Source: a virus. Taken from it: a stretch of 39,901 nt of DNA. The position numbers were made by a program, and so were the translations under genes. Below, in pieces: positions 1 to 8,453 of the stretch (the stretch's first letter is position 1; each line of letters starts with the position of its first letter). The stretch is taken from the IMG/VR virus record IMGVR_UViG_3300031566_005172, positions 1-39,901 of that record. One strand, written 5' to 3'. The notes under the pieces were generated by a model. The model searched no databases, was not told the DNA's origin, and worked only from the letters and a program-made list of their open reading frames with translations.

Positions 1-1401
1 ATCAACCGCGGCTACTCGGGCCTGATGGCGCGCCTGCCGGGCGTGGGGCGCGCGACGTTCGAGCTTCTCAATCTGAGCCGGCAGTACAGCCCGGAGCTGG
101 ATGGTGATCTCCTGCCACGGCGCGCGGTCAAGTTTGAGATGACGTATGGCGGCTCGACGGTGACGAGGTTCCGGGGATTCCTGGACAGCATCGTCCCGGA
201 TTCGGGACAGTACGAGCAACGGCGGGTGCGGCTGGACTGCGTCGACGCGATGGCGCTGATGGACGGCTACGAGGGCGAGATCGCGTTGCAGACGGACGTA
301 TATGCGGATGATCTGATCGAGGACGTGGTAGATGCCGTGTACACAGCGCCGGCGATATCGTACCAGGTGGGGCTGAACCTGTTTCCGGTGAGCGCGGATC
401 AGTGGTCGTATGAGACACCCGGCCAGGTGGTCGAGGAGATCAAGGCGAGCGGGAAGTTGGCGGACATCTGCACGGGCGATTGGGGCCACTTCTTCATCGC
501 CGGCAATGGCACTCCAACATACCTGAACCGGCACCAGATGCCGCTCGACGCCACGACGGAGCTGACGCTGGACAACACCATGCACACGCTGGACTATGGC
601 CTCGCCGTGTCGAGCGTCTTCAACCATGTCGAGGTCACGTGCTATCCGAGATCGATTGGCATGAGCATTGAGGTGCTGGGGCGGATCAGCCAAGATAAGG
701 CCCCGGTGGTGCCGGAAGGTGGTGGCACGCTGACGCTGATCGTGCAGTTCAGGGACAGCTCAAACGCGAAGATCAAACTCGGTGGGAAGGACTGCATCAT
801 ACCAGTGGCCGGGACAGACTTCAACTGCACCAGCGATCCAGGCGGCGAGGGTAACAACCTCAACGGCTCGATCACGCCGACCGCGGCATTCTACGGTAAC
901 TATGGCGAGATCACACTGGCGAACGGGGGCGCAATTCCGGCATACCTGCAATTGCTGCAGGTGCGCGGGTATGGCGTCCGGACACGAGAACCGGTGACGG
1001 TGGTTGCTCAGTCACAGACGAGCATCGATGCGTACCAGCGGCGGAAGCTGCGGGTCAGCGCGGTGCTGATGAGCAACACGGCAGACGCGCAGAACCTGGC
1101 GGACTACCTGGTGGCGCGCTACAAAGACCCGCGCCCGGTGATCGGCGGGCTTAGCATCACGGGCAACGTCAATGCGACGCTGATGGCAGCGTGCCGTGAT
1201 CTGGAGCTGTGCGATCGGGTAGTGATCAGCGAGCAGCAGACCGGCTTGAGCGCATACGCTGGCTACGTGGCGAACCTGAAGGAGCGCATTACGCCGCTCC
1301 TGCACACACTCTCGTTCGCACTGATGCCGGGCTACGACGTGGGGATACCGTTCAGGCTGGACACGAGCGCATTGAACAGCGGGCACGTGCTGATTTACTA
1401 G
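1..1401 (+). CDS. Distal tail / tail-hub-like protein (5' partial)
   Basis: The frame is open from base 1, so the gene enters from outside the window; the first in-window ATG (25) has no ribosome binding site before it and is probably internal. The N-terminal 100 residues carry short beta-rich segments with an 'F.GFLDSIVPDS' pattern, typical of tail-hub or baseplate-hub proteins that start with a structural domain asking for coordinate conversion or fluidic passage. No catalytic motif or membrane segment was seen. It is followed 11 bases later by a fibre gene, and the tape measure begins at the other end of the window, so gene order supports a tail-tip role. The family assignment rests on position and general character, not on a diagnostic motif. 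Confidence 0.6.
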   Translation: MNRGYSGLMARLPGVGRATFELLNLSRQYSPELDGDLLPRRAVKFEMTYGGSTVTRFRGFLDSIVPDSGQYEQRRVRLDCVDAMALMDGYEGEIALQTDVYADDLIEDVVDAVYTAPAISYQVGLNLFPVSADQWSYETPGQVVEEIKASGKLADICTGDWGHFFIAGNGTPTYLNRHQMPLDATTELTLDNTMHTLDYGLAVSSVFNHVEVTCYPRSIGMSIEVLGRISQDKAPVVPEGGGTLTLIVQFRDSSNAKIKLGGKDCIIPVAGTDFNCTSDPGGEGNNLNGSITPTAAFYGNYGEITLANGGAIPAYLQLLQVRGYGVRTREPVTVVAQSQTSIDAYQRRKLRVSAVLMSNTADAQNLADYLVARYKDPRPVIGGLSITGNVNATLMAACRDLELCDRVVISEQQTGLSAYAGYVANLKERITPLLHTLSFALMPGYDVGIPFRLDTSALNSGHVLIY

Positions 1402-1412
1402 GGGGAGGAATT

Positions 1413-2087
1413 ATGGGCTACTCGGCGATGGTGGTGAAGGGCGTCGGCGACACATTTAACAAAACAGACTATGATATATTCAAAGCGAACCACGAAGCTG
1501 CGGGAGTCGCTGTCGTCACGACGAAGGGTGACATACCGGCCGCGACGGGGGCCCAGGCCATCGCGCGCCTCGGCGTGGGTGTGGCTGGTACAAGGCTGGT
1601 TCCGGATGCGGGACAGGCAACGGGCCTGCGGTGGCAGATCCAGCCGACGTGCAGGGTATACAACGACGCCGCGCTGGATCCGGCGGTCGGTGCGTGGTGG
1701 ACGGTTACGCTCAACTCGGAGCGGTGGGATACGAACGACATGCACTCGATTGTGAGCAACACCAGCAGGCTCACGATACCGACTGGAGGCGGCGGCATTT
1801 ACGCTATCGACGGCTGCGCGCAATTCGACACGTCTGAGGCCGGGGGGAATGCGCACTACTTCGGCATCCGCGTGCTCCTGGGTGGGGCAACTGTTATCGC
1901 GCAGTATGGGCCTGCGGAGCACACGATGCTGACGCACGACATGGGGCTGGCTATCAGTGCTCAGTGGAGCTTCGCCGTTGCGGGCTACATCGAGTTGCAG
2001 GTATTCACGTCCGTCGACATCAACATCCTGAGCGCCGGCAGCTTCTCGCCAGAGTTCGGCGCAACGTGGCTGCGGGTGGCGCCGTAA
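1413..2087 (+). CDS. Tail fibre-like protein with C1q/TNF-like C-terminal domain
   Basis: The protein has 224 residues. The start at 1413 is chosen because GGGGGAGGA lies just upstream; a longer in-frame extension to 1209 overlaps the previous gene. Residues about 1-60 look like a short attachment region. Residues about 85-224 alternate strands with 'RLTIPTGGGGIYAIDG', glycine turns and a late 'YIELQVF' strand, the pattern of C1q/TNF-like jelly rolls common at the tips of phage fibres. A receptor-binding or fibre-tip role is inferred. The stop codon overlaps the next start (TAATG), so the two are probably translationally coupled. Confidence 0.6.
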   Translation: MGYSAMVVKGVGDTFNKTDYDIFKANHEAAGVAVVTTKGDIPAATGAQAIARLGVGVAGTRLVPDAGQATGLRWQIQPTCRVYNDAALDPAVGAWWTVTLNSERWDTNDMHSIVSNTSRLTIPTGGGGIYAIDGCAQFDTSEAGGNAHYFGIRVLLGGATVIAQYGPAEHTMLTHDMGLAISAQWSFAVAGYIELQVFTSVDINILSAGSFSPEFGATWLRVAP

Positions 2088-3685
2088 TGCCTATCGAATT
2101 CGACGACCTCGGGCTGCGACTGATCGGCGTAGGCACCAAGGGAATCCGGTTCTACGACGACAACCTGGCGCTGCAGGCTGAGATCTACCTGCAGGCGGAT
2201 GGGACGCTCAACATCGTGGCCGAATCGGGCGGCGGCGGTGGAGCGGGCGGCGGGGGCCCGACCGATGCGATGTATCTGGTGCTGAGCATGCACGACGATC
2301 TGACCAACGCGCGCGTGCTCGTGGCGGGGGATGGTCTGAGGCAGCTCGACAGCGGGGCGCGGAATAACTACACGCTGAGCGTGGACCCTGGGACAGGGCT
2401 GGCCTTGAGCGGCGGCAAGGTGGTCGTGGATCAGAGCGCGTCGCTGACGTGGACGGCCGCTCAGGCGATCCAGGGGACGCTCACGGCGCGGCACATCACG
2501 CCCGAGGCCACGGACACCTACGATCTGGGCACCAGCTCAAGGCTTTGGCGCAAGGGCTACCTGTCCGAGCTGGAGGCATTCATATTCGCGGAGAATACCA
2601 TCTCGCTGGTTGGAGGCTGGGTGATCGTGCCGCACGATTCCGGCACGCTGGCAGCGGACGTGGCGGCGGCTGATGTCACGATCGATTTCGGGAAGGCCAT
2701 GACGCCGACGGACTGGGTGCAGATGCGCTCGTTCGGCCAGGTGGAATACCTGCTGGTCGGGGCGTTGAGCGGCGGCACGACATACAACGTGACGCGCAAC
2801 GTGGACGGCTCGGGCGCGAATGACTGGCCTGCCGGGATGGCATTTTTCGTGATGGGGCAGGCCGGCGACGGGCGCATCGAGCTGAACAGCGCCGGGCCGA
2901 ACCTGTCGGTGATCATCCAGGGCGCGACGTACAATGCGACGACCGAGCCGGTGAAGATCGACAGTGACGGTGTAACTATCGCGGCAGGGGAGTTGTCCTT
3001 CAACTCAATTTCCTGGTCTGATGGCTCGGTGGACATCATGCGACTATATGCCTATGAGACTGCGGACGTGTGGACTGGAGCACGTCTGGTATCGGACGAC
3101 GACGGCACGCAGCTCGCAATTGACATGAGGATCAACGCCAGCAATGAGGGGTATGTATCCATTTATATGCCCTCCATCCCCGTGATAGGGGACATGCTGG
3201 GTGTCAAGCTATCAAATGTTCCTGGGGTACCGCGCGAAATGCTCGACGTGGCTGGCAACATCGCCGTCGACGGCAATCTCAAGTCGATGAAGAACGCGAC
3301 CGCCTACGACGTGTACGGGTGGAAATATCTCACTGCCCCGCTCACGTCTACCAACTTCGACGGCGATTCATTCTCGACAACTGCTAAGACGCTGATCGAC
3401 CTGTCTGCGGTCTTCGGCGTGCCAGCCGGCGTCAAGGGCGTGCTGATGTATGTCGAGTGCAGAGACGAGGCCTCTGCCGGTTCCGGCTGCTGGATTTCAT
3501 TAGCGCCAAACGACACGGCAGGCGTGGGCATTGTGTCATCGCCGTATGGACGCCCGAACGACATCACAGAGCGCAATACTGTCACCGTGCCTTGCGACGC
3601 CAACGGGGACATTTACTACCAGATTCAGGCAAGCGGCGCCAGCACGTTTGACGTGTGGCTCCGTGTCTGGGGATATGCCATCTAG
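2087..3685 (+). CDS. Large tail fibre / receptor-binding protein candidate
   Basis: The protein has 532 residues. The ATG at 2087 overlaps the preceding stop codon, and the longer reading frame back to 1964 lies inside the upstream gene. A glycine-rich hinge (residues about 47-58) separates a short N-terminal domain from a long beta-rich body. The stretch 'YDLGTSSRLWRKGYLSE' resembles the strand-turn repeats found in fibre and intramolecular-chaperone-type phage proteins, but no chaperone catalytic motif is visible at the C-terminus. The C-terminal 120 residues look like a separate beta-sandwich. It lies at the end of the tail operon, where host-recognition proteins are usual. Function is inferred from composition and position. 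Confidence 0.6.
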   Translation: MPIEFDDLGLRLIGVGTKGIRFYDDNLALQAEIYLQADGTLNIVAESGGGGGAGGGGPTDAMYLVLSMHDDLTNARVLVAGDGLRQLDSGARNNYTLSVDPGTGLALSGGKVVVDQSASLTWTAAQAIQGTLTARHITPEATDTYDLGTSSRLWRKGYLSELEAFIFAENTISLVGGWVIVPHDSGTLAADVAAADVTIDFGKAMTPTDWVQMRSFGQVEYLLVGALSGGTTYNVTRNVDGSGANDWPAGMAFFVMGQAGDGRIELNSAGPNLSVIIQGATYNATTEPVKIDSDGVTIAAGELSFNSISWSDGSVDIMRLYAYETADVWTGARLVSDDDGTQLAIDMRINASNEGYVSIYMPSIPVIGDMLGVKLSNVPGVPREMLDVAGNIAVDGNLKSMKNATAYDVYGWKYLTAPLTSTNFDGDSFSTTAKTLIDLSAVFGVPAGVKGVLMYVECRDEASAGSGCWISLAPNDTAGVGIVSSPYGRPNDITERNTVTVPCDANGDIYYQIQASGASTFDVWLRVWGYAI

Positions 3686-3701
3686 TTAAGGAGAAGATAG
3701 A

Positions 3702-3950
3702 ATGCACGAACTGACTGAGGCACAACAGCGGGTGGCAGTGTCATTGATCCGTGAGCGGGACGGGATCGTGGCGATTGCTAACACGCAGGTTTCCGAAATC
3801 AATAAGGCGCTGGAGGCCACAGCGTATGCGTTCGCGAGCCAGGCCGGCCTGGGCGGTGAATGGATATTCGATCAAGAGACGCCGGGTGGGACGATCGGGC
3901 TCAGCGAGAAAGGGGGTGATCCTGGAGAGACAACGGGGACGGCACCGTAA
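3702..3950 (+). CDS. Small protein at the end of the tail operon
   Basis: The protein has 82 residues and is preceded by AAGGAG. A helical segment (residues 1-45, with 'EAQQRVAVSLIRERDGIVAIANTQVSEINKAL' character) is followed by a glycine-rich tail. I do not recognise the family. It is the last rightward gene before the integrase, and its last 50 bases overlap the 3' end of the oppositely oriented integrase frame. An intrinsic terminator lies about 85 bases downstream. A fibre-associated or host-modulating role is possible but not shown. Confidence 0.6.
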   Translation: MHELTEAQQRVAVSLIRERDGIVAIANTQVSEINKALEATAYAFASQAGLGGEWIFDQETPGGTIGLSEKGGDPGETTGTAP

Positions 3951-5529
3951 AGGGGACGGTGACCGGATGACAAGTTTTTGGAAAGGTCACCCTTGGGGGT
4001 ACTGACCAAAGACCTGTCGGCAACAAGTCGCGAACAGGGAACGCGAAGTATAGCGTTCCCTGTTTGTTTTGCATCTCCACGTGGTCTACAAATTTCCTCA
4101 GCATCACGCGGCGCGCCTGGATGTTCTCCGATTCCAGGTCACGGCGCGCGCTGGCGATGACGTCCAGCACGACCTCCGGCGATACCTCGATCGTGCTCTG
4201 CTGGCGTCGTAACTCCAGGCTGCGCAGTTCTGCGGCCTGCTGCTCGCGCTCAGCCTCTCGCTCCAGGAGGCGGGTCCCGGCAGCCTGGGCCCCGAACGTC
4301 TCGGCCAGATCGAGCAAGTTCTCGATCGCGCGCTCAGTCTCTGCCAGGCGCTTCCGGCCTGCATTGATCTGGCCATCCAGGTCGAGCGTCCCGTGATCGA
4401 GGTAGACATTGACCTCCTCGATGAGGTCCTCGAAGAACGTCGGGGTGAGCACGTTGCGGATGACCGCGTCCATAATCGCGGCCTCGGCCGGCTCCGCGCC
4501 AATCTGCCGGCCCTCGCACGAATGGTAGCCCTGGCGCTTCTTCCGGCCGCAGAGGTAATATCTCCAATCGTTGGGGCGGGTGCTGACGTTGGAGCGGCTC
4601 CCGATCATCGCCGCGCCGCAATAGGCACAGCGAGCCAGGCCTGAAAGGAGATAGGCGCTCCGTCGACGGCGCGGGTGTGGACGATCCTCGGGCCACTGGT
4701 CGCCGCGGCTGACGTTTCCGACGACGAGCGTGGCCTGGACCGTGTCCCAGAGCTCCTGGGTGATCAGGGCCTCGTGAGCATCGGGCACCTCGAGGTCGCC
4801 ACATTTGCGGATGCCCAGATATGTCTTGTTGCGGAAGAAGCTCGAATAACCCTTCTCGGAGCTCAGCAGATGTGTGGCGTCGTGGACTATCCCGTAAGAG
4901 GCTCCCTGGGCCCGCATATCCCACGCAAGCCGCACGATTTCCGCCTTATCCGGGTCAGGTATCCACCGGGCCACGATTCGAGGCTCTCCGTTGCGTTTTG
5001 TCCCGAGCTGGATTCGTTCAGCCTTGTAGCCGACCGGTGGAAAGCCGCCCGGCGCGTAGCCCTGGCGGACGATATCGTGGAGCCCGCGCTTCACGTCGTG
5101 GCTCAGGGTTTCGAGAAACTCGGCGTTCTGCCAGTCCATCACGGCCTCAATCAGCCGCCCGTGGTTGCCGGCCGGGAGATCGTCGGAGATGGGTACGATA
5201 GCGACGCCCCGGCGGCGGAGAGACGCCTTGTAGAACTGGGCATCGTCGAAGTCACGGGCCAGGCGGGAGAAGGACCAGACCACGAGGCCGTGGGGGAGCT
5301 GATCATCGGGGAGGACACGGGCGAGCTGCATCAGCTCCTGGAACTGGTCGCGGCCGGTGATGGAGCTACCGGGCCGGGCCTCGTCACAGAACAGGCGTTC
5401 CAAGATCACGCCGGCCTCGGTGCAGTAGGCCATCACCGCGCGGTTCTGGTCTCCGACGCTTTGCTCGTCGCCGCCAGAGTCACGGGTATAGGCCCACACG
5501 CGCGAGCCGGCTGATAGGGGACAGCGCAT
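3901..5529 (-). CDS. int: Large serine integrase
   Basis: The 542-residue protein is a site-specific recombinase of the large serine family, expected to integrate and excise the prophage. The N-terminal resolvase domain carries 'YTRDSGGDEQS' with the catalytic serine at about residue 18 and 'SFSRLARD' with the helper arginines at about residues 88-95. A recombinase domain follows, then a zinc ribbon (CAYCG and a later LCG/SCEG pair, about residues 295-345) and a coiled coil rich in Glu/Arg/Leu (about 380-450), as expected for the family. The start codon abuts the stop of the upstream gene. It is the last gene of the leftward operon. The C-terminal 40 residues overlap a rightward terminator and a possible attP, and may be replaced on integration. 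Confidence 0.95.
   Translation of the reverse strand: MRCPLSAGSRVWAYTRDSGGDEQSVGDQNRAVMAYCTEAGVILERLFCDEARPGSSITGRDQFQELMQLARVLPDDQLPHGLVVWSFSRLARDFDDAQFYKASLRRRGVAIVPISDDLPAGNHGRLIEAVMDWQNAEFLETLSHDVKRGLHDIVRQGYAPGGFPPVGYKAERIQLGTKRNGEPRIVARWIPDPDKAEIVRLAWDMRAQGASYGIVHDATHLLSSEKGYSSFFRNKTYLGIRKCGDLEVPDAHEALITQELWDTVQATLVVGNVSRGDQWPEDRPHPRRRRSAYLLSGLARCAYCGAAMIGSRSNVSTRPNDWRYYLCGRKKRQGYHSCEGRQIGAEPAEAAIMDAVIRNVLTPTFFEDLIEEVNVYLDHGTLDLDGQINAGRKRLAETERAIENLLDLAETFGAQAAGTRLLEREAEREQQAAELRSLELRRQQSTIEVSPEVVLDVIASARRDLESENIQARRVMLRKFVDHVEMQNKQGTLYFAFPVRDLLPTGLWSVPPRVTFPKTCHPVTVPFTVPSPLSLQDHPLSR
3958..4007. other. Candidate attP region
   Basis: A 7-bp inverted repeat, GGTGACC (3958-3964) and GGTCACC (3985-3991), brackets 20 bases, and a further TGACC half-site lies at 4003-4007. 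Just before it, GGGGACGG occurs at 3935 and again at 3952. Large serine integrases usually have attP, an imperfect dyad of about 50 bp, next to their own gene. Here the dyad falls in the last codons of the integrase frame, whose C-terminal tail extends beyond what the family needs. The assignment is inference only; no attB or attL/attR is available in the window. Confidence 0.3.
4033..4070 (+). terminator. Intrinsic terminator of the rightward tail operon
   Basis: A perfect 12-bp stem (arms 4033-4044 and 4053-4064) with an 8-base loop is followed by TGTTTT on the plus strand. The opposite strand has no U-tract after the stem, so it works rightward, closing the tail transcript after the gene at 3702. 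It lies inside the integrase coding sequence on the other strand. Confidence 0.75.
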
Positions 5530-5829
5530 CTAGTTTCCCTCACGTCCTCGCTTGAGACCCAGGGCATACGCATAGTTGACGATCTGGAGCAGCATCATGA
5601 GCGCCTGAGCCCCTGCTTTCAGTGCGTCCTGGGATTCCGTCAGGCCGTGCTGTTTGAGCACCGACCACATCATAGTGTGCACTGCACGCGTTCCCTGGAT
5701 CAGGGTCCTGTACTCCTCCGGAGGATCAGACCCGATGATCTGCTCTGCCGTGTCCGGGTTCAGCAGTTTCAGTACAGCTGTGACCTCTCCGCTAAGTTTC
5801 TCCAGAATCGGTTCCTGTTTCTTGGTCAT
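5530..5829 (-). CDS. Small helical protein upstream of integrase
   Basis: The protein has 99 residues. GGAG lies about 10 bases before the ATG. The sequence is predicted largely helical, ending in a hydrophobic helix ('ALMMLLQIVNYAYALGL') followed by a basic tail. I do not recognise the family. Its stop directly abuts the integrase start, so the two are likely co-translated. A recombination directionality factor is one possibility because such factors often sit near serine integrases, but nothing in the sequence proves it. Confidence 0.65.
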   Translation of the reverse strand: MTKKQEPILEKLSGEVTAVLKLLNPDTAEQIIGSDPPEEYRTLIQGTRAVHTMMWSVLKQHGLTESQDALKAGAQALMMLLQIVNYAYALGLKRGREGN

Positions 5830-5832
5830 GCG

Positions 5833-6030
5833 TTAGTTTCTCCTGGCTGCTATTGTAGGCGTTTCGGTGGGGATGACAACACCCTCCTCGAGGACGTAGC
5901 GTCCGCCCTCGATGCCGGCACGCACCGCGCGAGCGATGGCGCCGGCCAGGGCCTGGAGTGTGGCCTGCTGCGTCTCCCGGATGGACTCGTATGTGGTGGT
6001 GCTCTCGATTTCGAGGACGAAGTCGGTCAT
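5833..6030 (-). CDS. Small hypothetical protein
   Basis: The protein has 65 residues and a TAG-ATG junction with the gene upstream, so it is very tightly packed in the operon. A beta-like start ('DFVLEIESTTTYESIRE') leads to an amphipathic helix with many alanines. No family was recognised. It is a second candidate for a small accessory factor acting with the integrase, on position alone. Confidence 0.6.
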   Translation of the reverse strand: MTDFVLEIESTTTYESIRETQQATLQALAGAIARAVRAGIEGGRYVLEEGVVIPTETPTIAARRN

Positions 6031-6426
6031 CTATAGTCCCAGGTCCAGTTGTTGCTCTTGGAGTAGATCGATGCCGGCAGTCTCACCATAGCGGTGTTCT
6101 GCCGCTGCCCCCATTGCCCGGGCGGTTTGCAGGATGTCGATCGCGCGCGGCCTGAGGTTGTGATCGCGAAATTCGATCCACTCGGTTTCGGTGGCAGCGA
6201 AGAAGTAACCACAGGGCGGGCTGATGCTGGATAGGATCAGGTGTCCCTCGCGCCGGAGCTGGCGGACCGCCTCGCGGACGGCACGATCGCTCTTGTGATT
6301 GAGACGCCGGGCGATCTCGCCGGCCTGAATTGCCCGACGAGCACCGATGCGAGAACGCAGGATGTTGAGCACGGCTGCATGCATAGTGTCGGCTGCGGTC
6401 TGGGTGTTGCGGTGGTCATAGGACAT
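6031..6426 (-). CDS. Winged-helix DNA-binding protein
   Basis: The protein has 131 residues. The start at 6426 is chosen for the AAGGAGG six bases upstream; a longer in-frame extension lies inside the methyltransferase gene. Residues about 20-75 form a winged helix: 'GEIARRLNHKSDRAVREAVRQLRREGHLI' gives the turn and recognition helix, followed by a wing with 'PCGYFFA'. The C-terminus is acidic and helical. Proteins of this form in phage operons are usually small transcription or replication regulators. It overlaps the upstream methyltransferase by 11 bases. Confidence 0.8.
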   Translation of the reverse strand: MSYDHRNTQTAADTMHAAVLNILRSRIGARRAIQAGEIARRLNHKSDRAVREAVRQLRREGHLILSSISPPCGYFFAATETEWIEFRDHNLRPRAIDILQTARAMGAAAEHRYGETAGIDLLQEQQLDLGL

Positions 6427-7636
6427 AGTGTCCTCCTTGTCCTTCGAGCGCTGCCGTGTACCAGGCCAGCTTCTGACCCAGGTTGCAGTGCGCGGTCGGG
6501 ATACGCGGATCCGCACCAATCGTACTTAGGCGCTGCTCGAGATAACGCGCGTAGCTCAGCGACACGTGAAGGTCGATTTGGTCGCCGGCGGTCAAAGCGT
6601 GCTTGGTGACCATCTCTCGCACGACTTCATAGGACCACTCGCGCCGCGCTCGTGCCGGGCGGTGATCACCCGACCAAATGGCGTTTGAGCTACGGCCACT
6701 GATCAGACCGTCTTTGGTCAGCATCAGCACATCGGTCGGTCTAAGTTTGGTGTAGGCCAACGCCTTGCGGAACAGGTGCCGACCTGGTGAGGAATTCGGC
6801 CTTGGCGCCTGAACGATCGCGAACTGCCTGTGGGCCTCGATCGGCGGATCCTGCTTTCTGAACACCAGCGCAGTCTCGGTTTCGATCAGTGGATAGTCCG
6901 GACCGTTGTTCTGAGCGTGGATGCGGCGGTAGCGGCTGGGTATGGTCTGGCGTGTGTGGATATCCAACAACTCAAATCCATTGCTGAGCATCATCACACG
7001 GGTGTCATCAGTGACGGGGACCCGCCGGCCGCGCTTGATCATGTCGCCCACTATCAAGACGGCGATTCCCCCCGGCCGCAGGACCCGCCAACACTCGCGG
7101 TAGACAGCACGCATCGCTCTCAGGTACTGCTCGTAGATGTGGAGATTGCCCAGCTGGCGCGCGTGGAAACCGTAGCAGAGGCCGGTGTCGCCCATGTGAT
7201 CGCCGTGGATGTCCGCACCGGAGCTCTTCGCGTTCCAGTCGCTGAATAGGTCAAAGTAGGGCGGGCTGGTTACGATCGCGGGGACACAGCTCGAGAATAG
7301 AGGCAGGTTGGCAGCATCCCACTGGGAGATATATGCCGGCGCGTGGAAGAGCGTTTCGCGGATCCGGAGCGCGTTCTCTCTTTGGAGTTCTGCCCACTGG
7401 CGTTCGACATCGCCCGAGAGCACCGGCCGCTGTTTGAGTGCTGCCAGGACGATCGAGCCCGCCCCGCCCATCGGGTCTAGCACAATCTCGTGCTGGTCCG
7501 TGTGCCGATCGAGCAGCCAGGCGAGCCAGTAGAGATTGGTCCGCGCCTTATGCTCCAGGCTCTTGCTGGAGAAGAAGCGCGCTCGCAGATAGAGGTCTCG
7601 CGGGAACGACATCGCACTGGTGAGAAGATCTGTCAT
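6416..7636 (-). CDS. DNA amino-methyltransferase (N4-cytosine/N6-adenine type)
   Basis: The protein has 406 residues. The SAM-binding motif I 'LDPMGGAGS' (about residues 53-61) precedes the catalytic motif IV 'TSPPY' (123-127), which marks an amino-methyltransferase acting on adenine N6 or cytosine N4. A segment resembling motif X lies just before motif I, so the order is X-I-IV with a long C-terminal part (about 200-406) likely to hold target recognition. 'RVLRPGGIAVLIVGD' supports the Rossmann-type core. There is no restriction enzyme next to it, so it is probably an orphan phage methylase for protection or regulation. GAGGAC precedes the ATG. Confidence 0.88.
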   Translation of the reverse strand: MTDLLTSAMSFPRDLYLRARFFSSKSLEHKARTNLYWLAWLLDRHTDQHEIVLDPMGGAGSIVLAALKQRPVLSGDVERQWAELQRENALRIRETLFHAPAYISQWDAANLPLFSSCVPAIVTSPPYFDLFSDWNAKSSGADIHGDHMGDTGLCYGFHARQLGNLHIYEQYLRAMRAVYRECWRVLRPGGIAVLIVGDMIKRGRRVPVTDDTRVMMLSNGFELLDIHTRQTIPSRYRRIHAQNNGPDYPLIETETALVFRKQDPPIEAHRQFAIVQAPRPNSSPGRHLFRKALAYTKLRPTDVLMLTKDGLISGRSSNAIWSGDHRPARARREWSYEVVREMVTKHALTAGDQIDLHVSLSYARYLEQRLSTIGADPRIPTAHCNLGQKLAWYTAALEGQGGHYVL

Positions 7637-7646
7637 CGTTGTGTCC

Positions 7647-7829
7647 TCAGTTGTAACTGAACCAGTGAGTGATGCACCCGATACGCTGCTTCTTAAGTGT
7701 CTCGATGTTCTCGAGCACGGGGGCCCATAGCGCTTCAGAGAGCTGCTCCTGGCGTCGGATGATTTCTGCGAGCTCCTCGTCTGTGGTGTTCTTGGGATAC
7801 GTTATGACCAATATCTCATTCCCCTTCAT
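7647..7829 (-). CDS. Small hypothetical protein
   Basis: The protein has 60 residues, an ATGA overlap with the RusA gene and GGAG before its start. Residues 1-20 are a strand and turn, followed by a charged helix. No family was recognised. Its tight coupling to the resolvase argues that it is real. Confidence 0.55.
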   Translation of the reverse strand: MKGNEILVITYPKNTTDEELAEIIRRQEQLSEALWAPVLENIETLKKQRIGCITHWFSYN

Positions 7830-8188
7830 TTGTTTTCTCCATCGATCAGATTTACCGACCAGATTTCCAGTTCGACGCGTGGATTGGCGTGATCGTAGAG
7901 CAGCTCCGCCTCAATGCGCACCACCTGCGAATCGTCGTCGTAGGCCACGCCGTTCAGGCCGTCCAAAACTGCCTTGACAAGATTATCCAGGTCAACCGTG
8001 CGGTGTGTCTCCCGGTAGAATCGCAGCCGCACCAGAACCGGCCCCTCGAAATGCGCCTTGCCCTTGTAGGCCCAACCGACGCGTTCCTCCCAGGCGGCTG
8101 TCTTCGCCGGTGTGAATGTCCCGTGATCAGTGACGCGGACGCGCTCCTTGGGTACCGGATTGTCGTGGATCACACAGGTCGCGATCAC
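7826..8188 (-). CDS. rusA: RusA-type Holliday junction resolvase
   Basis: The 120-residue protein matches the usual RusA length. The diagnostic block 'DLDNLVKAVLDGLNG' followed by 'DDDSQV' (about residues 67-90) supplies the acidic metal-binding residues and the lysine typical of this dimeric endonuclease, which cuts four-way junctions. The N-terminal 'P.PKERVR' segment is also characteristic. It should resolve recombination intermediates during phage DNA replication and packaging. The start is GTG and overlaps the preceding stop (GTGA), so the shorter leader would be translationally coupled. Confidence 0.92.
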   Translation of the reverse strand: MIATCVIHDNPVPKERVRVTDHGTFTPAKTAAWEERVGWAYKGKAHFEGPVLVRLRFYRETHRTVDLDNLVKAVLDGLNGVAYDDDSQVVRIEAELLYDHANPRVELEIWSVNLIDGENK

Positions 8189-8403
8189 TGCCGGCGCCTG
8201 CTCTGTGCTACAACCGTTTGCCGGCGATTGCTGTAATCTGCAATTGCCTGAGTGTCCCGGTGGGTACGTGCGGCCTGTTGCATCGGAGATGGTCCTATGC
8301 CGGCATCGTGCATCTCCCAGGCTTTCTCGGTCTGGTACGCGATACGCGCCTGCTCAGCCAATTCGATGAATCTCCAGAGCTGTTCCTGCTCCTCAGCGGT
8401 CAT
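8185..8403 (-). CDS. Small hypothetical protein
   Basis: The protein has 72 residues with AAAGGAG before the ATG. It is rich in Gln, Glu and Arg and predicted helical throughout. No family was recognised. It is coupled to rusA through a 4-base overlap. Confidence 0.6.
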   Translation of the reverse strand: MTAEEQEQLWRFIELAEQARIAYQTEKAWEMHDAGIGPSPMQQAARTHRDTQAIADYSNRRQTVVAQSRRRQ

Positions 8404-8453
8404 TGGTTTTCTCCTTTCGTATTAGCGATACTGACCCGAGCTCTTCGTCAGCA

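Noticed and set aside
4675-5514. 279-codon rightward open frame opposite the integrase
   Set aside because: It is the antisense shadow of a GC-rich gene with clear serine recombinase motifs; no ribosome binding site or domain.
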